NCBI RefSeq assembly: GCF_001510665.1 | Contig: NZ_LMTI01000002.1 | Location: 156,328 to 220,327, forward strand | DNA length: 64,000 nt | Origin: Bacillus sp. FJAT-27445 | Lineage (GTDB): Bacteria; Bacillota; Bacilli; Bacillales; Cytobacillaceae | Direction: 5' to 3' | Part shown: one piece after another, positions 16,808-24,250 of the stretch | Layout of the letters: every line of letters begins with the position of its first letter | How positions within the stretch are numbered: the stretch's first letter is position 1 | Notes under the pieces: generated by a model | Told to the model about the DNA's origin: nothing | Database searches by the model: none | The model's input: the letters and a program-made list of their open reading frames with translations, nothing else | Position numbers and translations under genes: made by a program

Positions 16808-16939
16808 ATGAGCCAGAAGCGCGACAAAGGATACAGCCAGAAAGGCCAGCCCTCCGCAAAGGATGGAAGGCAAATAATCGCCCGTGAGGATTTGGAAAAA
16901 GAAACCCACCCAACAAACAGGCAAAACTCAAAACAATAG
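16808..16939 (+). CDS. Small hydrophilic protein of unknown function
   Basis: This 43-aa frame starts at ATG 16808, with GGGAG 8 nt upstream, and ends just before a strong terminator. The product (MSQKRDKGYSQKGQPSAKDG onward, ending NRQNSKQ) is rich in Lys, Gln and Arg and has no hydrophobic segment. I do not recognise a family. Ribosome site, terminator and spacing support it as a gene, possibly read through from hmgL. Confidence 0.6.
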   Translation: MSQKRDKGYSQKGQPSAKDGRQIIAREDLEKETHPTNRQNSKQ

Positions 16940-16943
16940 CGTA

Positions 16944-16970
16944 AAGCCGTTCCTATCGAACGGCTTTTTT
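16944..16970 (+). terminator. Terminator after the small protein
   Basis: AAGCCGTTC and GAACGGCTT form a 9-bp stem with a 5-nt loop, followed by TTTTTT. Confidence 0.85.
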
Positions 16971-17046
16971 CATGCAGCCGTGTTTTAAACGAGCCTGAAT
17001 GGTAAAATAATGAAAGGGTAAGACATTAAAGGCCGGAGGGATTCTT

Positions 17047-17991
17047 TTGCGAAAGGCACTGCGTTTTTTATTCTCGCTGCTTGGGATTGTTTCAGCAGTT
17101 GGGATTTATTTTACAAATCGGCTTATGTATATGAAGAAAAAAGAGGACGAGTTCATCCTAAAGCGCGAACGCGAGGCTGGCAGAGTCATCGAGGAGGAAT
17201 ATGAGGCTCTGAAAAAAAGGGACGTGCTTATCCCTTCCCCGTTCGGGTACGAACTGAAGGCGATTTTAGCCGAGCCCAATGAAACAAACCGGTACATGAT
17301 CATTAGCCACGGTGTAACCGAAAACAAGTTCAATTCAATCAAATATATGAATTTGTTTCTTGACCGGGGCTTCAATGTGCTCATTTTCGACCATCGCCGA
17401 CATGGTGAATCTGGCGGAAAAACAACCAGCTATGGACATTACGAAAAGTTCGATCTGAAGGCGGTTGTCGATTGGCTGAGAAATGAGAAAGGGCCGGACT
17501 TAGTGGTGGGAATCCACGGCGAATCGATGGGTGCCGCAACCATGCTCCTATATGCCGGCATGCTTGAGGATGGGGCGGATTTTTATATCGCCGACTGCCC
17601 GTTTTCCGATTTCAAGGAGCAGCTTGCCTACCGGCTAAAGGAAGAGATGAACCTTCCCGCCGGGGTGGTTCTCCCGCTAGCGGATGTTTTCCTTCGCTTT
17701 CGGGAGAAATATTCACTCCGCGAGGTTTCCCCTATTTCCGTCATTGATAATATCAGGAATCCTGTCCTGTTCATCCATAGCGTTAAAGACGATTTTATCC
17801 TCCCGTCCATGACGGAAGCGCTGTACGAGAAGAAAAAAGGCCCAAAAATGCTTTTTATGGCCGAGAGCGGCCTTCACGCACAGTCATTCAATGATAATCG
17901 GGAAGAGTATGAAAAAGCGGTTGATGAATTTCTTGAAACCTTCGTCAGGCTGCCGCAAATGGATTTGCCTGATTCCCAACATTCAGTTTAA
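17047..17991 (+). CDS. yqkD: Membrane-anchored alpha/beta hydrolase (YqkD type)
   Basis: This 314-aa hydrolase begins with one membrane helix (FLFSLLGIVSAVGIYFTNRL). The fold elements are an oxyanion loop at ISHGVTENKF, the FDHRRHGESGGKT strand-turn, and the nucleophile elbow GIHGESMGAATML (Ser). The acid and His lie in FIHSVKDDFILPSM and ESGLHAQSF. It matches B. subtilis YqkD along its length. The start is a TTG at 17047 with GGAGGG 7 nt upstream. Substrate is unknown. Confidence 0.85.
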   Translation: MRKALRFLFSLLGIVSAVGIYFTNRLMYMKKKEDEFILKREREAGRVIEEEYEALKKRDVLIPSPFGYELKAILAEPNETNRYMIISHGVTENKFNSIKYMNLFLDRGFNVLIFDHRRHGESGGKTTSYGHYEKFDLKAVVDWLRNEKGPDLVVGIHGESMGAATMLLYAGMLEDGADFYIADCPFSDFKEQLAYRLKEEMNLPAGVVLPLADVFLRFREKYSLREVSPISVIDNIRNPVLFIHSVKDDFILPSMTEALYEKKKGPKMLFMAESGLHAQSFNDNREEYEKAVDEFLETFVRLPQMDLPDSQHSV

Positions 17992-18067
17992 AACTTTCTA
18001 AAAATTTGCGTTTTTCTTCCATAGCATCTACCATCATAAGAGAATAGTTTTTATAGGGGGTATAATG

Positions 18068-18283
18068 ATGTCAAAAGTACAAATAAAAGTAAATGACAAT
18101 GGTTCAATAAGGATTACCGGGGATGTTGAACTTCTCGATGGCCAGGGTAATGCCTATCCGTCCAAGCCGGCATTTTCGCTGTGCCGCTGCGGACTTTCCT
18201 CAAACAAACCGTTTTGCGATGGCACCCATAAGGGACAATTCGAATCCCAGGTGCGTGTACCGGAAGAAACAGCCGGGCAATAA
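18068..18283 (+). CDS. CDGSH iron-sulfur domain protein
   Basis: This 71-aa protein has the CDGSH-type 2Fe-2S motif CRCGLSSNKPFCDGTH at residues 40-55, giving three Cys and one His ligand as in mitoNEET-type domains. A short beta-rich N-terminus precedes it. No membrane segment is present, so a small cytosolic redox protein is likely. ATG 18068 is preferred over 18065 because GGGGG is then 7 nt away. Confidence 0.9.
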   Translation: MSKVQIKVNDNGSIRITGDVELLDGQGNAYPSKPAFSLCRCGLSSNKPFCDGTHKGQFESQVRVPEETAGQ

Positions 18284-18304
18284 TAACTGCAAATAATACT
18301 TCGA

Positions 18305-18340
18305 GGCACCATCCCATGTTGGGATGGTGCCTTGTGTTTT
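18305..18340 (+). terminator. Terminator of the CDGSH gene
   Basis: GGCACCATCCC and GGGATGGTGCC form an 11-bp perfect stem with a 5-nt loop, followed by TTGTGTTTT. Confidence 0.8.
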
Positions 18341-18424
18341 GCTTGCCGAAAGTAGATACTAACACGTTTCATCTTTTTTCCTGGAGGTATAAGCCCAGTG
18401 AAGCCAATAGATTGAGGTGACAGC

Positions 18425-18904
18425 ATGTTTTCCTGGAATGATATGATTACGTTTTTTTGGGCCTTCTTTATTGTTCTGCCTTTAACATCCTTCGTTCACG
18501 CCGTGGGGCATACTTTCTTTCTTGTCCTTTTTGGGGGCAAGCCAGTATTAACAATGGGCAGGGGGAGGAAACTTTTCTCGGTCGGCACTTTTCACGTTCA
18601 TAGCATGTACTTTATCGATGCTTCCTGCCAATATACCGAAATAAAAGATGATTCCCGCTGGAAATACGCGCTTATTTATGGGGGAGGCATCATTTTTAAT
18701 GTCATCTCCATTTTACTCGTTAACTCGCTCATCCATCTCGGCATCTGGCCGAAACACTTATTTTTTTATCAGTTTGTCTATTTCTCAGTATATTTTATTT
18801 TTTTTGCTTCACTGCCCATTGACTATGGGAAAGACAACCCCAGTGATGGCAAAGCGATTTACACCGTCCTTAAATACGGGGAAACAATAAAGGAAATCGA
18901 CTGA
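18425..18904 (+). CDS. Multi-pass membrane protein resembling a degenerate M50 protease
   Basis: This 159-aa protein has about four hydrophobic segments. Segment 1 contains H25-A-V-G-H29, at the place where site-2-type (M50) proteases have HExxH, but the catalytic Glu is replaced by Ala. Near the C-terminus NPSDGKAIYTVLK resembles the second M50 metal-site segment (DGG type), with D141 kept. The overall size and spacing suggest a relative that lost proteolytic chemistry; this is inference from motifs only. It is followed by a terminator and appears to stand alone. Confidence 0.7.
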   Translation: MFSWNDMITFFWAFFIVLPLTSFVHAVGHTFFLVLFGGKPVLTMGRGRKLFSVGTFHVHSMYFIDASCQYTEIKDDSRWKYALIYGGGIIFNVISILLVNSLIHLGIWPKHLFFYQFVYFSVYFIFFASLPIDYGKDNPSDGKAIYTVLKYGETIKEID

Positions 18905-18948
18905 CCGTTACGCATGAGGCTTAATTGAACCACCTTAAAAAACAAAAA

Positions 18949-18993
18949 AGCCGGAAGCCGCCATTATTCCAGTGGGGCTCCGGCTATTTTTTT
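18949..18993 (+). terminator. Terminator after the M50-like gene
   Basis: AGCCGGA and TCCGGCT pair around a 23-nt partly paired loop, followed by TTTTTTT. Confidence 0.7.
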
Positions 18994-19015
18994 CTGAAGG
19001 TTACCTTTAAAACCA

Positions 19016-19225
19016 TCAGCCTTGCCGCCCGGTTCCGCTCCGCTTCCTACTTAAAACAAAGATCGCCGCTATAATTGCAAATGGCACGAGTGCAACCATT
19101 TTCCATCCGTTATTCGCCCCGAAAAAGTAATAGGCGATTGGCAGTGAGGTGATTAAACTTATTAAAAGAAGAGTTTTTGATTTTACCAAAAGGCCGTAGA
19201 TAAGGGTTACTATTGCCACTCCCAT
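19016..19225 (-). CDS. Small membrane protein of unknown function
   Basis: This protein is at least 69 aa, with two hydrophobic segments (VAIVTLIYGLLV to LITSLPIAYYFFG, and MVALVPFAIIAAIFVL) and a basic C-terminus. ATG 19225 has no evident ribosome site. The frame is open further upstream as KIATFNWIVFLWQLS, and GGGGG lies 6 nt before an ATC codon there, so the true start may be upstream at a non-standard codon. Function is unknown. Confidence 0.6.
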   Translation of the reverse strand: MGVAIVTLIYGLLVKSKTLLLISLITSLPIAYYFFGANNGWKMVALVPFAIIAAIFVLSRKRSGTGRQG

Positions 19226-19286
19226 CGACAGCTGCCACAGGAAAACAATCCAGTTAAACGTTGCGATCTTTATCCCCCGCTTTCAT

Positions 19287-19745
19287 CTATTTTGTTCGCT
19301 GTTTTTCAAAACGCGCCACGGCAAGGGTTCCGGCAATTATGTCTATCCCTGTTTTCAGAAAACCATTTTGCTCATAAAAACGAACGGCAGGGGTGTTCCT
19401 GGCACCGGTTGATACAATCAATCTATCTTCCTCCCGATTGTTTTGTTCCAGCCAGTGCAGGAGCTTCCGGGCAATCCCTTTCCGGAAATGATCTGGATGG
19501 ACCATTAACCGGTGTATATCAATGACCCCGTTTTCTTTTTTAAACGAAATCGCCCCACATAGTCTGCCATTTTCATAATAGCCGTAAAATGTTTCGCCAG
19601 ACTTCATTAACGTCTCCGCTGTATCGTACAAAGCAGGGATGCCATGAAAATCAATCAGTTCCGCCTCCATCTGATAGGACGGAAGCTGGATCCGAAGCAC
19701 GTCGAGCGCCTCTTTTTGATTCGTAATGTCGATTGGCCTGATCAT
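19287..19745 (-). CDS. GNAT-family N-acetyltransferase
   Basis: This 152-aa single-domain acetyltransferase has the acetyl-CoA pyrophosphate loop in motif A (VHPDHFRKGIARKLL, an R/Q-x-x-G-x-A form) at about residues 82-96 and a C-terminal ARNTPAVRFYEQNGF. Its substrate cannot be inferred. It follows a second acetyltransferase by 14 nt on the same strand, so the two are probably cotranscribed. Confidence 0.85.
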   Translation of the reverse strand: MIRPIDITNQKEALDVLRIQLPSYQMEAELIDFHGIPALYDTAETLMKSGETFYGYYENGRLCGAISFKKENGVIDIHRLMVHPDHFRKGIARKLLHWLEQNNREEDRLIVSTGARNTPAVRFYEQNGFLKTGIDIIAGTLAVARFEKQRTK

Positions 19746-19759
19746 GTTTTTTCTCCTTG

Positions 19760-20353
19760 CTAGACAGCTTCTTCCATTTGCTTCTTTTGCAAATGTGCAA
19801 AGTCTTCCTTTAGGATGGCATATATTTTTAAATCTCGGTGCTTTCCTTTGATTAATGCGGCTTTCCTGTTGATCCCTTCAAATAACATGCCCACTTTTTC
19901 CATAACCCTTGCTGATCCGATGTTTTCCGTGAAGCATCGCGCCTGGATACGGACAAGCTCCATATTTTCAAAGCCAAATTTAATGAGCGCAGTGGCGGCC
20001 TCCGTCGTGATTCCTTTTCCCCACTGGTCCTGGGCGATGACATACCCAATTTCCGCGCTGTTGTGCCTTGGCTGCCATGATACAAAATCAATTGTTCCAA
20101 TCATCTTTCCTGTTTCTTTTGACTCAATCGCCCATGGAGAAAGCTGCTTGTTTTCATATTTGCCAAGTACGAAATCAATAAAGGCACGGGTATCTTCGAT
20201 GGTTTCATGCTTATCCCATGTTACGTACCTCGCAACCTCTTCATCGGAGCCGTAGGCGAACATGTCCTCGGCATCCTCAATTGTTACTTTCCGCAAAATG
20301 AGCCTTTCCGTTTCCAGCTTTGGCACGTTCCCGTAAATCGTTTCAATTTCCAT
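19760..20353 (-). CDS. RimJ/RimL-type N-acetyltransferase
   Basis: This 197-aa GNAT protein begins with the typical LETERLILRKVTIEDAEDMF. It carries the CoA loop in YVIAQDQWGKGITTEAATAL and the segment RIQARCFTENIGSARVMEKV, as in enzymes that acetylate ribosomal-protein N-termini or small amines. ATG 20353 (MEIETIYG) is chosen because GGGTGGGG lies upstream. The specific substrate is unknown. Confidence 0.85.
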   Translation of the reverse strand: MEIETIYGNVPKLETERLILRKVTIEDAEDMFAYGSDEEVARYVTWDKHETIEDTRAFIDFVLGKYENKQLSPWAIESKETGKMIGTIDFVSWQPRHNSAEIGYVIAQDQWGKGITTEAATALIKFGFENMELVRIQARCFTENIGSARVMEKVGMLFEGINRKAALIKGKHRDLKIYAILKEDFAHLQKKQMEEAV

Positions 20354-20454
20354 CAAGCACCCCACCCTTTGCCTTTTGTTAAAATTATCCTAACAGAGTT
20401 TTTGTGAATTTCAAGATAATTTTTAAATGCGGGCGATTCTTTAAATAGGGTTTT

Positions 20455-21615
20455 TTAGTGCACTGGACATATCAGCTTGCTTCCAATTATGAATTTATAT
20501 TTTTCAAGCGCTTCCTCATAATACTGGAGGATTTTCTTTTCTTTGAATATCACTTTTTCTTCAACAAACAGCCCTCTTCCAAATCGGAATAACCCTTCCT
20601 GTTCTTCATGATGGACTCTATTTATTTCTTTTGGATCCGGGAAAAATTCTCTCCCGATTGGAAATGGAGTATGAAAGCTGAAACGGGTATTTCCATTTTC
20701 CACCGTTAAATAATATAGTGAATAATAATCCTTCTTGGTTTCATAATTACAGTTCTGGCAACAGTCAATTTCCTTTTTGTTTATCCAAAAGTAATCCCAT
20801 TTGCTTACATACTCAAACTCCCGTTCCGCACACCATTTTTCATAATGCAGCTCGCAATACTCTAATCTGGAAATCCTGTCCGGAAAATCAGGAATATAAA
20901 AATATAGTTTGCTTATCGGGGATTTCTGCAGCTGAGCAATTGCTTCATTTTTCAGCCTATAAAACATTTCCTTCCTTTCCATGTACTCCACTTGCTTTTT
21001 ACGTGCCCGCTTCTCTTTAGCTTGCATTTCCTTTGCATACCTGTTCACCCACATGGCCCAAAAGGCAAGCTGAAGGGTTGCGCCGATTACAGCATCTTCC
21101 TTATACCATTGAGCCAATAAGCTTCCCCATTCTTCTTCATAGAACTTCTTTGCGATACTTTCGTTGGCTTTTCTCGTCCCAACCGCTATTTTAGTGGCAC
21201 GTCTCCTCTTTTTTTTCAGTTTGGCTATACGGTTGTTTCTCCATTTGGCGACTTTTCCATCACGCTTTACCCGGAATGCTTCGTAATAGTCATACATTGG
21301 ATAGTGAAGTGTTCTCCCCCACTTACTGAATGATTCATAATGCGTTATCTTTAGCTTTGATTCATCCGTCCAACGCAACCTTTCAGTACGTGTTATTTCC
21401 AGGAACTCCTCCAATTTGGAAGGATGGAGGGCAAATGCTTCGGGGTATTTTTTTAATATCCTCATTTCCGCCACCTCATTGGCCGCTATTTTCTCAAGGA
21501 ACCTTTCAATTAGTTGCGGTTTCTTCAATTTTGATAGAGAAGAATTCTTCACATCAAGTTCTTCAATTAGCTGGGCCACCAATAACTTTTTAACATTTTC
21601 TTCGTTAATCAGCAT
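20455..21615 (-). CDS. Unrecognised 386-aa protein with SAP-like N-terminus and Cys/His pairs
   Basis: I do not recognise this family. Visible features: a short helix-loop-helix at about residues 12-43 (LLVAQLIEELDVKNSSLSKL, then KKPQLIERFLEKI) resembling a SAP DNA-binding motif; a strongly basic run at about 126-142 (RNNRIAKLKKKRRRATK); a charged, probably coiled segment at about 195-220; a CELH plus CCQNC arrangement at about 254-257 and 285-289 that could bind zinc; and a C-terminal YYEEALEKYKFIIG. No signal peptide. ATG 21615 has AAGGAG 8 nt upstream. The gene looks more A+T-rich than its neighbours, suggesting transfer. Nucleic-acid binding is possible but unproven. Confidence 0.6.
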   Translation of the reverse strand: MLINEENVKKLLVAQLIEELDVKNSSLSKLKKPQLIERFLEKIAANEVAEMRILKKYPEAFALHPSKLEEFLEITRTERLRWTDESKLKITHYESFSKWGRTLHYPMYDYYEAFRVKRDGKVAKWRNNRIAKLKKKRRRATKIAVGTRKANESIAKKFYEEEWGSLLAQWYKEDAVIGATLQLAFWAMWVNRYAKEMQAKEKRARKKQVEYMERKEMFYRLKNEAIAQLQKSPISKLYFYIPDFPDRISRLEYCELHYEKWCAEREFEYVSKWDYFWINKKEIDCCQNCNYETKKDYYSLYYLTVENGNTRFSFHTPFPIGREFFPDPKEINRVHHEEQEGLFRFGRGLFVEEKVIFKEKKILQYYEEALEKYKFIIGSKLICPVH

Positions 21616-21776
21616 TTGCGCCACTCCTTGTTTTGTTTTTTGGGGAAATGAGTCTGGAAATTTTACAATAGTAAGAGATGGGCTGGTTAACAGCTTTACT
21701 TTTAGTGGGATGAGTGCAGGTTTTCAACAGCCAGGCAGGCTCTTGTCGCGAACCTGCTTGTCTTTGCCTGCGGCGG

Positions 21777-22112
21777 CTATTTGTCAGCGAGCCGGATGTC
21801 GGCGATGTTTTCGATGGGGATAAAGTGGGCTGTGCCCGAAGAGTCGACGATGTGGAGCTTGTGGGCGAGTTCGTCCCAGTAGTGGATGTTTCCGATGCAA
21901 ATTTCGTAGTTGTGCCCGCGGTAGTGGGTAATCGCCACCGCCTGGTTGAATTCCATCGCTTCTGCAAGCGTTTCGTTCATCAATTCGAGCTTCTGCTCGT
22001 CGAGTTCTGTTTTTTGCTCGTACGAATCCTCCTTCACCCAGTCTCGGAGCATTTTCACGTGCTCGGGAAGCATCATGGATGTCCATTTTATCCTGCCGCG
22101 GTCGCGAATCAT
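21777..22112 (-). CDS. YolD-like protein paired with a Y-family polymerase
   Basis: This 111-aa YolD-family protein starts MIRDRGRIKWTSMMLPEHVK and has the core YRGHNYEICIGNIHYWDELA at about 64-83. It lies 20 nt downstream of the UvrX/YqjW-type polymerase, the usual partnership in Bacillus, where YolD-like proteins are SOS-linked and may adjust the polymerase. B. subtilis YqjX is the positional counterpart. The biochemical role is not established. Confidence 0.88.
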   Translation of the reverse strand: MIRDRGRIKWTSMMLPEHVKMLRDWVKEDSYEQKTELDEQKLELMNETLAEAMEFNQAVAITHYRGHNYEICIGNIHYWDELAHKLHIVDSSGTAHFIPIENIADIRLADK

Positions 22113-22132
22113 GTTCTTCCCCTCTTTCCCGA

Positions 22133-23392
22133 TTACTTTTTATGGCCGCCGAGCAGCGATGCGCGGTGCTTGGCGGTTCCCGCTGTGGTGTAGGAAACGG
22201 CCCGGAGCAGCGCCCCTGACCCGAAACGGCTGCGGATGCGGTCCACTACATAGCCGAGATCCCTTCTTTTTCCCGCGCCCATGTCAAAAAGGCTCAGCTG
22301 CAGTTCCGCGTCATCAATGATATTTCCAAGCGAAATGGAAATCTGGCGGACGGTTTTTCCCGTATAATGCCGGCGGAACAGCTCCAGGCAAATCCGGTAA
22401 ATATCCATCGTCACATTTGTCGGCTCGCCAACTGTCTTTGCGCGGTGGAAACCGCCCCCGAATTCATCCTGGCTGTAGCCGATTCCAAGCGTGACCGTCC
22501 TTCCCGCTTTCCGGCACGTGCGAGCCCTGCGCGCCACTTCCTCGCACATCTCAAGGATGACATGCTTGATTTCCTCTTCATTTTTGTAATCCCTGAGGAG
22601 GATTTGGCTCTTGCCAAAACTGACTTGTCCCTCGATGATGGGCGCGCCCATTTCTGACAAGTCCACCCCCCAGGCATGGTAATAGAGCTGATTGCCCATG
22701 ATGCCGAATTTCTTCTCAAGCGTCTCAAGGTCATAGCGTGCAAGCTGGCCGACCGTGAAAATCCCCATCCCGTTCAGTGTTCTTTCAACCCGCCGGCCGA
22801 TTCCCCACATTTCCCTTAGGGGCGAGACGTTCCAAAGTTTTTTCTGGACATCCTCGTACGTCCATTCGGCAATCCCGTGCTTCTTGGCTTCAAGGTCAAG
22901 GCAAAGCTTTGACAGGAGCATATTCGGGCCAATGCCGATTGCGCATGGAAGCTGGAATTCCCGTTCGATGTCATCGCGGATTTTTCTTGCGATTGTTTTC
23001 GCGTCTCCCCAAAGATTTTCGGCCCCGTCCACTTTGATGAAGCTTTCATCGACACTGTATGTATGGATGGCTTCCTTCGGGACGTAGCGGTGGAAAACGC
23101 GGCTAATTTCGGTCGAAATCCTCAGGAACATGCCCATCTTCGGCTCGACGACCCTAATTTTCGGATCTTTTGGAATTTCAAATTTGCGCGATCCCGTTTT
23201 GATGCCGAATTCTTTTTTTAAAAGCGGCGAGGCGGCAAGAACGACGCTTCCTTCCCTGTCTGTGTCGCCGACTACAGCAAGATAGCAGCCAAGCGGGTCA
23301 AGCCCTTCTATGACTGCCGCACAGCTGGCGTAAAAGCTCTTCATATCGACGCAAAGAATTTTATGCCGGGGCAATGCACTGTAATCGACCAA
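22133..23392 (-). CDS. Y-family DNA polymerase, UvrX/YqjW (PolY2) type
   Basis: This 419-aa translesion DNA polymerase has the palm motifs CVDMKSFYASCAAV near the N-terminus (metal Asp) and YSVDESFIKVDG around residue 110 (catalytic Asp-Glu). HhH segments (PLREMWGIGRRVERTLNGMG) follow, then a little-finger domain. The C-terminus carries QLSLFD, a beta-clamp-binding type motif. It differs from the DinB/PolY1 at 35038-36324. An SOS box lies 27 bp upstream of its start, so it is probably DNA-damage induced with the YolD-like gene. Confidence 0.93.
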   Translation of the reverse strand: MVDYSALPRHKILCVDMKSFYASCAAVIEGLDPLGCYLAVVGDTDREGSVVLAASPLLKKEFGIKTGSRKFEIPKDPKIRVVEPKMGMFLRISTEISRVFHRYVPKEAIHTYSVDESFIKVDGAENLWGDAKTIARKIRDDIEREFQLPCAIGIGPNMLLSKLCLDLEAKKHGIAEWTYEDVQKKLWNVSPLREMWGIGRRVERTLNGMGIFTVGQLARYDLETLEKKFGIMGNQLYYHAWGVDLSEMGAPIIEGQVSFGKSQILLRDYKNEEEIKHVILEMCEEVARRARTCRKAGRTVTLGIGYSQDEFGGGFHRAKTVGEPTNVTMDIYRICLELFRRHYTGKTVRQISISLGNIIDDAELQLSLFDMGAGKRRDLGYVVDRIRSRFGSGALLRAVSYTTAGTAKHRASLLGGHKK

Positions 23393-23418
23393 AGAATTTC
23401 CCTCCTTTCTTAAAACAA

Positions 23419-23430
23419 GAACATCTGTTC
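23419..23430. promoter_or_regulatory. LexA (SOS) box of the Y-family polymerase operon
   Basis: GAACATCTGTTC fits the Gram-positive LexA/DinR core GAAC-N4-GTTC exactly. It lies between the polymerase start and the divergent yqzH-like gene. Confidence 0.85.
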
Positions 23431-23455
23431 CGTATCATTATACCCATATCATAAG

Positions 23456-23469
23456 CGAATATGCGTTCG
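23456..23469. promoter_or_regulatory. Second LexA-like box, toward the yqzH-like gene
   Basis: CGAATATGCGTTCG matches the extended box CGAACrnryGTTyG except for one base in the left half (GAAT for GAAC). It lies 37 bp from the first box, on the side of the divergent gene. Confidence 0.55.
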
Positions 23470-23569
23470 TATTCAATGGAAATTTCTCGACAGCTTTTAT
23501 AAAAAAAGGGTTTGTTTCCATTTCAGGCTGCCTTCAAAAAGAGATATAATAGGGCATGAGGTGCTTTCA

Positions 23570-23761
23570 ATGGACGAAAAACTGGTGAAAAAAATGATAA
23601 AAAACTGCCTGAAGCAATATTACGGGGACGAAAGCCAGCCGATTGGCGAACGTGATTTACATGAAATTTGCGGACGGGTCTATAGGCTGAAGGAAGCAGA
23701 ACCGGAGGCGCAAATGCGCGACATCGTAAATGACGTCGTCTACGAATTTTTAACAGGATGA
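23570..23761 (+). CDS. yqzH: YqzH-like small protein
   Basis: This 63-aa protein (MDEKLVKKMIKNCLKQYYGD, ending DIVNDVVYEFLTG) resembles the B. subtilis YqzH family in its ends and by divergent location from the YqjW-type polymerase. Function is unknown. ATG 23570 follows GAGGTG by 6 nt. Its neighbourhood with two SOS boxes suggests DNA-damage control. Its stop is 20 nt before the next start. Confidence 0.75.
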   Translation: MDEKLVKKMIKNCLKQYYGDESQPIGERDLHEICGRVYRLKEAEPEAQMRDIVNDVVYEFLTG

Positions 23762-23781
23762 AAAAAACGGAGGCTGAAAAG

Positions 23782-24228
23782 ATGGAAAATTTCGTCGTAC
23801 AATCACTTTATGAAAAATTAATCGACGCCTGGGACAACCGGGATGCGGAGGGAATGGCATGCCTGTTCGCCGGGAATGGCGTAATGATCGGCTTTGATGG
23901 GAGTGTGGCAACCGGGCCTCAGGAAGTCCTCGCCCATACAAGTCCTGTGTTCGCCAGCCACCCTACCCCGCCTTTTATAAAAAAGGTCAAGGAAGTCCGG
24001 ATGATTGGTGCGGATGCGGCCATGCTGCGGGCAATCGCAGGCATGGTCCCTCCCGGAAAAGAAGAGCTCGCGCCCGAACTCAACGCCCACCAGACATTGG
24101 TCGCTGCAAAACAGGATGGCGAATGGAAAATCGAACTGTTCCAAAATACGCCCGCCCAGTTCCACGGGCGCCCGGAGCTTGTCGAGGAAATGACGGAAGA
24201 ACTGATCCGGATTATGAAGGAAGCCTAA
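23782..24228 (+). CDS. SnoaL-like / SgcJ-EcaC family protein
   Basis: This 148-aa protein has the NTF2-like alpha+beta pattern: LYEKLIDAWDNRDAEGMACL at the N-terminus, FAGNGVMIGFDGS, and the C-terminal strand WKIELFQNTPAQFHGRPEL typical of the SgcJ/EcaC group. The group is annotated as oxidoreductase-like, but no reaction can be assigned. ATG 23782 has GGAGG 8 nt upstream; an in-frame ATG at 23758 overlaps the yqzH stop and lacks such a site. Confidence 0.8.
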   Translation: MENFVVQSLYEKLIDAWDNRDAEGMACLFAGNGVMIGFDGSVATGPQEVLAHTSPVFASHPTPPFIKKVKEVRMIGADAAMLRAIAGMVPPGKEELAPELNAHQTLVAAKQDGEWKIELFQNTPAQFHGRPELVEEMTEELIRIMKEA

Positions 24229-24250
24229 AAGTTTAAGGGGGAGAACGATT

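Noticed and set aside
21625-21776. Gene in the gap between the 386-aa gene and the YolD-like gene
   Set aside because: No frame with a ribosome site; only an imperfect inverted repeat (GCAGGTTC/GAGCCTGC type) is visible.
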